Shown here one piece after another: positions 1 through 8,464 of a stretch of 64,000 nt of DNA. The position numbers and the translations under genes are program-made. A model generated the notes under the pieces. The model was not told the origin of the DNA. It did not search any database and was given only the letters and a program-made list of their open reading frames with translations. The stretch's first letter is position 1; each line of letters opens with the position of its first letter. The stretch is from JBNPEO01 sp050490315 (GTDB taxonomy: Bacteria; Actinomycetota; Actinomycetes; Actinomycetales; Micrococcaceae), in contig NZ_JBNPEO010000002.1 of NCBI RefSeq assembly GCF_050490315.1, positions 62,001 through 126,000 on the forward strand, read 5' to 3'.

Positions 1-889
1 TGGAGAATTTGCCATGCTCCGTGCGCCACTGAACAATGCGTTGCGCCAGGACCGGTCCCACACGAGGTAGCGTCCCCAGCTCTTCAGCAGAGGCGGTGTT
101 GAGATTCACCGTCTCGCCCTTGCCGGACGGAGTGCCAGAACCTGAAGACCCGGAACCGCTTGAGGAGGTACCTGAGCTGGAATCACCAGTGCCGCCAGTA
201 TCTTTGCCAGCGGTGGAAGGAACCGCATCTTTGACGCTGGAACTAACCTCGCTAGAGCCCTCCCCTTGCAGCCCAATTTGGACGTGTTGCCCGTCTTCAA
301 GCGGTGCGGCCAAGTTGATGGAGCCAAGGTCTGCTGAGGCCTTGGCTCCCCCGGCTGCCGCCAAGGCCTGATAAATTCGGCTACCCTGTGCCAGCCGCAC
401 TACACCCGGCCGCGCCACTGCCCCACTCACATAAATCACCAGGTCAGCCCCGTCATTTCCTTCCGCAGTAGCTGCGGCGGTAGGTGCAGCACCCCGCAAA
501 CTCGAGGAGGTTGAGGTCGGTGAAACTACTGTCTCTGCCGGCCGCGCAGCATCATCATCCAGCGGTACGGACGCTGCAGCATGTGGCCACATCACCCACA
601 GAAGCAGCAACACGGTGATCCCCGCAATAACTCCGGCAAGCAAAAGGACACCTGAGTGCCCGGTACGCCACCGAAATCGGGAAAGGAGGCTTGAACGGAG
701 GCCCTGCGCTGTTGGCGCCGTCAGGAGATCGGCGTGTTGTCCCTGTTCAGGAGGAGAAAGCGGTGGGCGTGCCTCTACAGGCTCAAGGAGGCTTTCCACT
801 CCGGGCGGCGGACCCAAGAGCGCATCAAGGCGATGAACGCGTCCACGCGCACGCGTTCGCCGAGCGGTGCTTGCTCCTGGCGGTGACAT
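1..889 (-). CDS. comEA: ComEA-like competence DNA-binding protein (C-terminus outside window)
   Basis: ComEA is the membrane-anchored DNA receptor of natural transformation machinery. The visible 296 residues show an Arg-rich cytoplasmic N-terminus, one membrane segment at about residues 80-101, an SLBB-type domain at about 150-208 (VIYVSGAVARPGVV), a Ser/Gly-rich linker at about 210-258, and the start of a helix-hairpin-helix domain at about 261-296 (VNLNTAS, then LPRVGPVLAQRI). The last HhH motif is cut off by the window edge. The ATG at 889 is the first possible start because an in-frame TGA lies two codons upstream; the ribosome site is weak. comEC would be expected next, outside the window. 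Competence itself cannot be judged from this gene alone. Confidence 0.9.
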   Translation of the reverse strand, partial: MSPPGASTARRTRARGRVHRLDALLGPPPGVESLLEPVEARPPLSPPEQGQHADLLTAPTAQGLRSSLLSRFRWRTGHSGVLLLAGVIAGITVLLLLWVMWPHAAASVPLDDDAARPAETVVSPTSTSSSLRGAAPTAAATAEGNDGADLVIYVSGAVARPGVVRLAQGSRIYQALAAAGGAKASADLGSINLAAPLEDGQHVQIGLQGEGSSEVSSSVKDAVPSTAGKDTGGTGDSSSGTSSSGSGSSGSGTPSGKGETVNLNTASAEELGTLPRVGPVLAQRIVQWRTEHGKFS

Positions 890-924
890 GCTTCAAGCCT
901 ATTTACGGCTGCAGCACCCGTAAG

Positions 925-954
925 AAAAAAGCCTGGCTATGTGGATAACCAGGC
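925..954 (-). terminator. Rho-independent terminator of degV
   Basis: On the minus strand a 10 bp stem (GCCTGG..CCAGGC extended by TAT/ATA and one G-T pair) with a CCAC loop is followed by TTTTTT, just after the degV stop. The stem and loop contain a perfect TTATCCACA (940-948), a DnaA-box match that may be coincidental. Confidence 0.75.
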
Positions 955-963
955 CAAAATAAA

Positions 964-1944
964 TTAGTGCGGTATTGAACTTTCACCAATGACTGTGGCG
1001 ATCACACCTAAACCAGCGTGTGCGGCCAGCACGGCGGGCAAGGCACTAATTTGTGCCTTGGGAGCTTGGGGAAACCGAAGGGCAAGCCGTTGGGCAAGTT
1101 CCTCAGCCTCAGATTGGTTACCAAAATGGTGTACCGCGAACCTTAAGTCTTGCTCGGGGTGAACAGCTGCAGCCTGGGCCACCAGTTCTTCTAAGCGAGC
1201 CACGGCTTTCGCAGCCGACCGCACCCGCTCAAGCGGTACCACGCGTCCATTCTCTACTTTCAAAATGGGTTTGATGGCCAGCATGGTCCCCAACCACGAG
1301 GCTGCTGCGCCAATCCTGCCTCCGCGCCTTAGTTGTTCCAGGCTTGGCACGTAGAAGAGAATCGACGTCGACTCGAGCCTGGCCTGAGCGAAGGCAAGAA
1401 CAGATTCGGCATCTTCCTGTGCGGCAGCCGCAATAACAGCACTCTGCACTGCCATTCCTTGGGCCATTCCCACGCTCAGGGTGTCCAGCACCAAAACAGG
1501 TATTTCAACACGTTCTGCGGCTAATTTGGCCGCATCCACGGTGCCGGACAACGCTGAGGACAAATGGATGGAGACGATGGATTCGTAACCACGCTCCGCG
1601 AGCGATCGGTAGGCGCTCTCCAGCCGGCCAGGTGATGGCCTGCTGGTTTTGACTGACACACCGGACGCCAAAGCAAGCGCCAAAGCATCTCCCACTTCGG
1701 CATCAGCTTCACCGTAAATGTCGTCACCAATGAGCACTGGCATGGGAACCACAATCAACCGGTGATCCGCTACAAAGGCTGCTGACCACGCCCCCGGCAG
1801 GGCTGCCGCCGAGTCTGTCACCACAGCAACCCGAGGTTGTGCCGTCATCTCCGGTGCCGCTGTGTCTTCAACAGCGCCGGCTTGCCGGAGGCGAGCAAGC
1901 CGTTCTTTGAGCCACAACCATGCTGCTGGTTCACGCTCCGGCAT
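964..1944 (-). CDS. DegV family fatty-acid-binding protein
   Basis: DegV/FakB-type proteins bind a fatty acid and present it to a fatty acid kinase or other acceptor. Landmarks are VAVVTDSAA at about 38-46, the TSRPSPG segment near 100, and SIHLSSALSGT near 127, where family members contact the lipid carboxylate. I chose the ATG at 1944 because it has a strong AAGGAGG five bases upstream; an ATG at 1959 overlaps that site. The 326-residue product carries about 35 extra N-terminal residues before the usual core. It lies 76 bp downstream of leuS and is closed by its own terminator. The lipid and the partner kinase cannot be told from here. Confidence 0.88.
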   Translation of the reverse strand: MPEREPAAWLWLKERLARLRQAGAVEDTAAPEMTAQPRVAVVTDSAAALPGAWSAAFVADHRLIVVPMPVLIGDDIYGEADAEVGDALALALASGVSVKTSRPSPGRLESAYRSLAERGYESIVSIHLSSALSGTVDAAKLAAERVEIPVLVLDTLSVGMAQGMAVQSAVIAAAAQEDAESVLAFAQARLESTSILFYVPSLEQLRRGGRIGAAASWLGTMLAIKPILKVENGRVVPLERVRSAAKAVARLEELVAQAAAVHPEQDLRFAVHHFGNQSEAEELAQRLALRFPQAPKAQISALPAVLAAHAGLGVIATVIGESSIPH

Positions 1945-2020
1945 ACTCGCCTCCTTCATGGCGCCAATGTTCGCTGAGCTACATCAGCCCAACGTCGGAT
2001 CTACCTGCGCACTGTGGTGA

Positions 2021-4531
2021 CTAAGCCGGGACGATGTTCACAAGCTTGGGCGCCCGAACAATTACTGTACGAATTTCGCGACCTTCGAGAGTCCTTTGTA
2101 CGTTCTCCGAGGCCAACGCGAGTTCACGCAGTTCGTCCTCGCTGATGGAAGGGGAAACTTCCAGACGATCGCGGACCTTGCCCTGAACCTGAACAATGGC
2201 CGTCACAGTGTCCTGTACCAAGAGTGCAGGGTCATGCTTGGGCCAGCCAGCGTTAGCCACCGAGGCTTCGTGTCCCAAGGCGTTCCACATGTCTTCTGCC
2301 GTGTAAGGGGCAAAGAGCGAGAGGATCACAGCGGCTGCTTCAGCGGCCTCACGCACCGCAGGATCAGCGGCACCCGCGCCGGAATCAATGGCTTTGCGGG
2401 TAGCGTTCACGAGCTCCATCAAACGGGCAACAACAACGTTGAACTTGTTGTTGGCCAAGAGCTCAGCAGCATCCGCAACGGTCTTGTGGGTCACTGTTCG
2501 AAGGGCGCGGTCCCCCGTGCTTGGATCCACACCAGCAGCACTCGTAACGTCTTGGGCCAAGCGCCAAGCGCGGGCCAAGAACTTCGCAGAGCCCGACGGC
2601 GAAACATCCGCCCAGTCCACGTCGTCTTCTGGTGGGGAGGCAAAAATCATGGTCAGACGCACAGCGTCAACACCAAACTTGTCCAGCTGCGCACCCAGAT
2701 CAACACCGTTGCCCAAGGATTTGCTCATGGCCTTTCCGCCATTGAGTACTTGGCCTTGGTTCAGAAGTGCTGAGAACGGTTCCGTAGCTTCGATCAATCC
2801 GAGGTCGCTGATGACCTTGGTGAAGAAACGTGCGTACAGCAAGTGCAAAATCGCATGCTCAACGCCGCCCACATACTGGCCCACTGGCATCCAGCGGTTG
2901 ACTGCTTCAGGGTCGAAGGGGCCGTCGGTGTAGTCCGGGGACGTAAAGCGCAAAAAGTACCAAGAAGAATCCACAAAGGTGTCCATGGTGTCTGAATCGC
3001 GCTTGGCCGGGCCACCACAGGATGGGCACGCAACGTTGACCCAAGCCTCGGCCACAGCCAATGGTGAGGTGCCCTTCGGAGCCAAGTCTTCGCCACGCAG
3101 GTCAGCTGGCAGAACTACCGGGAGCTGATCGTCGGGGACTGGCACTTCACCACAACTTGGGCAGTGGATGATCGGGATGGGTGTTCCCCAGAACCGCTGA
3201 CGGCTCAGCAGCCAGTCACGCAAACGGAAGTTGACGAACTTATCTCCCGTGCCCTGTTCGCGCAGGATCGCAATCGCTGCGGGAATGGCTTCCACCTTAG
3301 GCAGTCCATCCAAAGCGCCAGAGTTGACTAGGGTTCCATCGCCAGCTGCAGCAACACCACTAATGGCAGGGTCCTCTTCACCACTGTCCAAGACCACCCG
3401 AATGGGCAGATCAAACTTCTTGGCAAAGTCCAGGTCACGCTGGTCGTGCGCCGGGACAGCCATAATGGCACCGGTGCCGTAGTCGGCCAAAACGTAATCC
3501 GCAGCCCATACCGGCAACTTCTCACCGTTGAGCGGATTGATCGCGTAGCGACCAGTGAACACGCCGGTCTTCTCACGCTCGGTGGACTGGCGTTCGATCT
3601 CCGAAAGCGCCTTGACGCTCTCACGGTAGTCACTGAGAGCTGCAGAGTGCTCTGGTGTCACGAGTTCAACTGCCAGCGGAGCATCGGCAGCAACCACAAA
3701 GAAAGTAGCACCGTAGAGAGTGTCCGGACGCGTGGTAAAGACGGTTACTTCCTTGGCCGCAAGCTCACCTTCGGCCGGGATCACAAAATTAACGTGGGCG
3801 CCCTCGGAGCGGCCTATCCAGTTCTTCTGCATCGCCAAAACACGCTCGGGCCAGTGGCCTTCCAGCTGCTCCATGTCATCGAGCAGCCGGTCTGCGTAAT
3901 CGGTGATACGGAAGTACCACTGATTCAGTGACTTCTTAGTAACGAGGGTTCCACAACGCTCGCAAGCACCGTTAACAACTTGCTCGTTAGCCAAAACGGT
4001 TTGGTCTTTAGGACACCAGTTGACCGGCGAGTCCTTACGATATGCCAAACCCTTTTCGTAGAAGCGCTTAAACAACCACTGGGTCCAGCGGTAGTACTCA
4101 GGATCGGAGGTGTGCAGGCGTCGATCCCAGTCAGCAGAGATCGCGTAGCGCCGGAAAGAAGCAGCCTGAGTGTCAATGTTTTTGTACGTCCACTCGCTCG
4201 GGTGGGCGTTGCGCTTGATAGCCGCGTTCTCCGCAGGAAGGCCAAAGGAGTCCCAGCCAATCGGGTGCATCACGTCATAGCCCTGTTGACGCCAGTAGCG
4301 GGCCACAACATCGCCCATGGCAAAGGCCTCGGCGTGACCCATGTGCAGGTCACCAGAGGGGTAAGGGAACATATCTAGGACATAGCGTCGCTCACGGCTC
4401 GAATCGTCTAGAGGTTTGAAGACTTTGAGGTCGTCCCAGACTTGAACCCACTTTGCTTCGATGGCTGCAAAGTTATAGACGCCTTCTTCGGCTACTTCAT
4501 TCCCGGTCAACGCTTCCGGTTCCACGCTCAC
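2021..4531 (-). CDS. leuS: Leucyl-tRNA synthetase
   Basis: Class I synthetase that charges tRNA-Leu in the cytoplasm. The 836 residues carry the HIGH-type motif PYPSGDLHMGH at about 57-67, the KMSKS loop as GKAMSKSLGN near 600, and Cys pairs CERCG, CPSCG and CPSCGG in the zinc and editing regions. The CP1 editing domain segment TTRPDTLYGATF is present, so proofreading is expected. The GTG start at 4531 has AGAGGG upstream. No T-box leader is visible upstream. It is divergent from putA and is followed by degV. Confidence 0.97.
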   Translation of the reverse strand: MSVEPEALTGNEVAEEGVYNFAAIEAKWVQVWDDLKVFKPLDDSSRERRYVLDMFPYPSGDLHMGHAEAFAMGDVVARYWRQQGYDVMHPIGWDSFGLPAENAAIKRNAHPSEWTYKNIDTQAASFRRYAISADWDRRLHTSDPEYYRWTQWLFKRFYEKGLAYRKDSPVNWCPKDQTVLANEQVVNGACERCGTLVTKKSLNQWYFRITDYADRLLDDMEQLEGHWPERVLAMQKNWIGRSEGAHVNFVIPAEGELAAKEVTVFTTRPDTLYGATFFVVAADAPLAVELVTPEHSAALSDYRESVKALSEIERQSTEREKTGVFTGRYAINPLNGEKLPVWAADYVLADYGTGAIMAVPAHDQRDLDFAKKFDLPIRVVLDSGEEDPAISGVAAAGDGTLVNSGALDGLPKVEAIPAAIAILREQGTGDKFVNFRLRDWLLSRQRFWGTPIPIIHCPSCGEVPVPDDQLPVVLPADLRGEDLAPKGTSPLAVAEAWVNVACPSCGGPAKRDSDTMDTFVDSSWYFLRFTSPDYTDGPFDPEAVNRWMPVGQYVGGVEHAILHLLYARFFTKVISDLGLIEATEPFSALLNQGQVLNGGKAMSKSLGNGVDLGAQLDKFGVDAVRLTMIFASPPEDDVDWADVSPSGSAKFLARAWRLAQDVTSAAGVDPSTGDRALRTVTHKTVADAAELLANNKFNVVVARLMELVNATRKAIDSGAGAADPAVREAAEAAAVILSLFAPYTAEDMWNALGHEASVANAGWPKHDPALLVQDTVTAIVQVQGKVRDRLEVSPSISEDELRELALASENVQRTLEGREIRTVIVRAPKLVNIVPA

Positions 4532-4881
4532 TATTGCCCTCTTCTGCTCAATTTCGATGCTTTCGCGCTTCCACAGCCCGGCGGTTGGGGGCGCTTAAAA
4601 GTGCGCGCGCATTCACCAACTTTAGCGCAGTAGCACGGCATCAGGGGCAGCGCACCGGCGGTCCGGGCAGCCAGTAACTGCCGCTCGGTGCGGTTCAATG
4701 CCCATAAGCCGGACTACGTGGACAAAAGGGGCTAGAACCGGGTACTTTGTGCCACCGCCCACACGGGCCTATTGTGTTCTTGGGCACATCTTCGCCCACG
4801 CCGAGGAGGAGTGCTCCCGCGGCTGATCGGCCGCCCTCAACAACCAATAATGGGCCGCCCGTCATTGATAGGTGGTTTGTC
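4532..4881. other. Divergent leuS/putA control region (350 bp, no convincing gene)
   Basis: This gap holds the leuS leader on one strand and a putA promoter candidate on the other. A short plus-strand frame of 24 sense codons (GTG 4811 to TGA 4883-4885) ends on the proposed putA start, and a purine-rich GAGGAGG (4803-4809) precedes it. No tRNA, riboswitch or T-box specifier was recognised. Confidence 0.6.
4747..4775 (+). promoter_or_regulatory. Candidate putA promoter
   Basis: TTGTGC (4747-4752) and TATTGT (4770-4775) are separated by 17 bp, a plausible vegetative -35/-10 pair. If used, transcription would start near 4782, which rules out the extreme upstream TTG at 4747 as the putA start codon. 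It is a pattern match only. Confidence 0.35.
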
Positions 4882-7800
4882 TTGACAACACCAAGCTTTA
4901 TCCCCGTTTCCCCCCGCCCACATGAAGTGGCGAATGATGCCGTAGCTCTAGTCCACAAGTGGCTTGGTCTGGGCATCAACGCTCACAAACCAGAGGCGCC
5001 AAAGGCCAAAGAGGCCAGGAAGCTTCTTGACTCGGCGGCACTGCTTGCCGAAGTACTCAAAGATCCCAAAGGACTCGATTTCACCATCGGATTTGTGGAC
5101 CGGGTGATCCGCCCAGAGGACCTTAATGTAGCGGCCGGGAACTTGGCCGCCCTAGCCGGGGACGCGCCGTCGTTCTTGCCCTGGTATATGAAGGCAGCAG
5201 TCCGCACCGGCGGGGTGCTGGCGCCAAAACTCCCCTGGCTTGTTGTGCCCGCCTCCCGGGCAGTATTGCGCCAAATGGTCTCTCACCTCATTGTCGACGC
5301 CCGGCCCAAACAACTAGGCACCGCCATCAACAAACTCCGCGCCGATGGCACACGCCTCAACGTCAATCTTTTGGGCGAGGCAGTACTGGGCGATGCCGAG
5401 GCTGATGCTCGATTAGCCGGAACCCGTGAACTGTTGGCCCGCGAAGATGTGGACTATGTCTCCATCAAGGTTTCCTCTGTGGTGTCTCAACTGAACATGT
5501 GGGCCTACCAAGAAACCGTTGAGAAAGTCTCCGAGCGGCTATTGCCCTTGTACCAACTGGCCGCGGATTCTGCTGTCACCAAGTTCATCAACCTCGATAT
5601 GGAGGAGTACCACGACCTCCACCTCACCGTGGACGTGTTCAAACGCATCCTCTCCAACGAGAAACTCAAAAACCTGGAGGCTGGAATTGTCCTCCAAGCC
5701 TATTTGCCGGATGCGCTCGCCGTCCTCCAAGACCTTTCGGCTTGGGCTGCGCAACGCAAGCAAGCCGGTGGCGCCGGAATCAAAGTGCGTCTAGTTAAGG
5801 GTGCCAACCTAGCCATGGAACGCGTTGATGCGCAATTACACGGCTGGGAATTAGCCACTGTTGCTTCTAAACAAGACGCCGACACTAACTACAAGCGTTG
5901 TTTGGACTGGGCTCTGACCCCGGAGCACACTGCTGCTTTGCGTTTGGGTGTTGCTGGCCACAACCTCTTTGACATCGCGTTCGCGCACGAATTATCCGTA
6001 CGCCGCGGAGTAGCGGACCGGATCGAATTCGAGATGCTCTTGGGGATGGCCGAGGAACAAGCCACCGAGGTTCGCAAGGATGTTGGCGAACTCCTGCTTT
6101 ACACGCCGGTGGTCCGTCCGAAGCAATTCGACGTTGCCATTAGCTATCTGATTCGCAGGCTTGAGGAGAATGCCAGTCAAGACAACTTTATGTCCGCCGT
6201 ATTTGAGCTCGATTCAAGCCCTGAACTGCTGGAACGGGAAACGCAGCGGTTTTTGAATTCCCTTGATGCGATGGATACCTCTGTTCCTTCGGCCAACCGG
6301 CATCAGGAACCCACCAGAGCCCCAGCTGTTGATCCCGGCAGCTTCACCAACGCCACCGATTCGGATTCCTCTTTGCCCAATATTCGCGAGTGGGCCACAG
6401 AGGTATTGTCCCGGGTGGAAACCTCCAGCTTGGGTACGCAGTTGATCCAGGACTCGGCGGCAACCACTGCCGAGGCTGTGGATGCTCTGATTACCCGAGC
6501 CACCTCAGCTCAGAAAGGGTGGGCCTCATCCGGTGGCAAGGCACGGGCGCACATCCTGCGCCAAGCTGCCGTGGAGCTCTCGGAGCGCCGCGCCGAGTTG
6601 ATTGAAGTGGCTGCCAGCGAAACGGGCAAAACTCTCGCCGAGGGTGACATAGAAATCTCCGAGGCGGTTGACTTCGCCAACTTCTACGCGCTGGGCGCTG
6701 AAAAATTGGAACAGGTTCAGGGTGCGCGTTTTGTCCCATCTCGCCTAACAGTGGTGACTCCCCCGTGGAATTTCCCCATTGCAATTACTGCGGGCTCGGT
6801 GCTGGCGCCGCTGGCTGCCGGTAGCAGTGTGATCATCAAACCGGCGCCCCAAGCCAAACGTTGCGCGGCAGTGGTGGTAGAGGCCTTGTGGAACGCTGGT
6901 GTGCCGCGTGACGTATTGATCTTGGCGGACGTGGAAGAGGGCCCTCTGGGGCAGCGTCTGATCTCTCACCCAGCCGTAGACCGGGTGATCCTTACGGGTG
7001 CCTACGACACTGCGAAGTTGTTTAAGTCTTGGCGGCACGACTTGCCACTTTTGGCGGAGACCAGCGGGAAAAACTCGATTATTGTGACCCCCAGCGCCGA
7101 CTTGGATGTTGCAGCAAACGTTGTGGTTAAGTCTGCCTTTGGTCACGCCGGCCAGAAGTGCTCGGCAGCGTCCTTGGTTATTTTGGTGGGCTCAGTGGCC
7201 AACTCAGAACGCTTTCGGCACCAATTGCTAGATGCAGCAGCATCGCTCAAGGTTGGTTTCCCTTCCGATCCCGAGACCGAGATGGGTCCGATCATTGAGC
7301 CAGCTTCGGGCAAGCTCAAGGATGCTTTGACGACGCTCGGAAGTGGCGAGCAATGGCTGCTTGAACCCCGCAAACTCGACACCGAGGGTCGCCTTTACTC
7401 CCCAGGCATCCGGACCGGCGTGGCCCCACAAAGCTATTTTCACCTGACAGAATTTTTTGGGCCTGTTCTTGGTGTGATGACTGCCGCAACGCTTGAGGAA
7501 GCCATCGAGCTGCAGAATGCAAGCGCCTACGGACTCACTGCTGGTCTGCACACGATGGATCCAGCGGAGCTGCAATTGTGGTTGGACACCGTTGAAGCTG
7601 GAAACTTGTACGTCAACCGAGGCATCACCGGGGCTATTGTTCAACGCCAGCCCTTTGGCGGGTGGAAGCGATCTGCAGTTGGTGCCGGCGCCAAGGCTGG
7701 TGGCCCCAACTACTTGATGCACTTGGGGCATTGGGAACCAGTGCCCTTGGCAAGTGTTCCAAAGGTCATCCCGCTGGCTCAGATCACTGCGGCCATCAGC

Positions 7801-8382
7801 GTCGCAGAAAGTGACCTGGGGCCGGATGGCGTAGCAATGGTTTCGCGTGCCGCGGCCGAGGATCAGTTCCAGTGGGATAACGAATTTGGCGTCAACCGCG
7901 ATGTTTCAGCGCTGGCGGCCGAACGCAACGTATTCCGCTACCTACCGGTTCCGGTTGAGCTGCGCTTGGGCTCCACCAGCGCCAATGCGGATGTGCTTCG
8001 TGTGGCAATTGCCGGAGTTCGTGCCGGGGCCAAAGTTACGCTCAGCGTGCCAACGGCTTTGCCTCCAGCACTGAGTAGCGCCTTGTTACGGTTGGGCGTT
8101 CGCCCCATGGTGGAGAACGACGCCGATTGGTCAGTTCGTGTTGCCAGCTTGGGATCCTGCCGCGTGCGTTTGGTAGGCGACGACGACGGCGCTGCCGCCG
8201 CCGCGCTTTTCGCCGCTAGCGAGGGCTCACCGGATGTAGCGATTTACGCTGGTCCGGTGACGGAGGCAGGCCGCGTTGAACTTTTGCCTTTTGTGCACGA
8301 GCAAGCAGTGACGATCACCGCGCACCGCTTTGGTAACCCGGACAATGTCTCTGCCACAGTTCTGGAAAACTTTCAGAACTAG
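4882..8382 (+). CDS. putA: Bifunctional proline dehydrogenase / L-glutamate-gamma-semialdehyde dehydrogenase
   Basis: Oxidises proline to glutamate in two fused steps, feeding electrons to FAD/quinone and then NAD. The N-terminal half is the proline dehydrogenase barrel (VRLVKGANLA, then YLIRRLEEN before a linker). The second half is an aldehyde dehydrogenase with PWNFP at about 627, catalytic Glu near 726 (LLAETSGKN) and catalytic Cys near 760 (GQKCSAAS). About 200 further C-terminal residues are unassigned. No DNA-binding RHH domain is seen at the N-terminus. I favour the TTG at 4882, preceded by ATAGGTGG; the frame stays open to a TTG at 4747, but that N-terminus is Pro-rich, unlike the family, and overlaps a promoter candidate. 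GTG 4927 is another option. Confidence 0.93.
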   Translation: MTTPSFIPVSPRPHEVANDAVALVHKWLGLGINAHKPEAPKAKEARKLLDSAALLAEVLKDPKGLDFTIGFVDRVIRPEDLNVAAGNLAALAGDAPSFLPWYMKAAVRTGGVLAPKLPWLVVPASRAVLRQMVSHLIVDARPKQLGTAINKLRADGTRLNVNLLGEAVLGDAEADARLAGTRELLAREDVDYVSIKVSSVVSQLNMWAYQETVEKVSERLLPLYQLAADSAVTKFINLDMEEYHDLHLTVDVFKRILSNEKLKNLEAGIVLQAYLPDALAVLQDLSAWAAQRKQAGGAGIKVRLVKGANLAMERVDAQLHGWELATVASKQDADTNYKRCLDWALTPEHTAALRLGVAGHNLFDIAFAHELSVRRGVADRIEFEMLLGMAEEQATEVRKDVGELLLYTPVVRPKQFDVAISYLIRRLEENASQDNFMSAVFELDSSPELLERETQRFLNSLDAMDTSVPSANRHQEPTRAPAVDPGSFTNATDSDSSLPNIREWATEVLSRVETSSLGTQLIQDSAATTAEAVDALITRATSAQKGWASSGGKARAHILRQAAVELSERRAELIEVAASETGKTLAEGDIEISEAVDFANFYALGAEKLEQVQGARFVPSRLTVVTPPWNFPIAITAGSVLAPLAAGSSVIIKPAPQAKRCAAVVVEALWNAGVPRDVLILADVEEGPLGQRLISHPAVDRVILTGAYDTAKLFKSWRHDLPLLAETSGKNSIIVTPSADLDVAANVVVKSAFGHAGQKCSAASLVILVGSVANSERFRHQLLDAAASLKVGFPSDPETEMGPIIEPASGKLKDALTTLGSGEQWLLEPRKLDTEGRLYSPGIRTGVAPQSYFHLTEFFGPVLGVMTAATLEEAIELQNASAYGLTAGLHTMDPAELQLWLDTVEAGNLYVNRGITGAIVQRQPFGGWKRSAVGAGAKAGGPNYLMHLGHWEPVPLASVPKVIPLAQITAAISVAESDLGPDGVAMVSRAAAEDQFQWDNEFGVNRDVSALAAERNVFRYLPVPVELRLGSTSANADVLRVAIAGVRAGAKVTLSVPTALPPALSSALLRLGVRPMVENDADWSVRVASLGSCRVRLVGDDDGAAAAALFAASEGSPDVAIYAGPVTEAGRVELLPFVHEQAVTITAHRFGNPDNVSATVLENFQN

Positions 8383-8399
8383 CTGGCAATAGCAACAAA

Positions 8400-8446
8400 G
8401 AAGCCCGGTTGTTTCCACTGTAAAAGTGGAGACAACCGGGCTTTTT
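8400..8446. terminator. Bidirectional terminator between putA and glpK
   Basis: A near-perfect inverted repeat of about 19 bp (arms AGCCCGGTTGT / ACAACCGGGCT plus TCCACT/AGTGGA) has a T run on the plus strand and a short T-rich tail on the minus strand. It sits between two converging genes and can serve both. Confidence 0.9.
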
Positions 8447-8464
8447 GTTCAGAACGTTTGATGG

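Noticed and set aside
940..948. DnaA box at 940-948 as part of a replication origin
   Set aside because: A single box within a terminator stem, with no cluster and no dnaA/dnaN nearby, does not make an origin.
4532..4746. Possible T-box leader for leuS (also considered for alaS, aspS and hisS)
   Set aside because: No TGGNACCGCG-type antiterminator bulge sequence is found in any of these leaders.
4747..4881. Longer putA N-terminus from TTG 4747
   Set aside because: The extra 45 residues are Pro/Ser-rich and unlike the family, and the codon coincides with a promoter-like -35 box.
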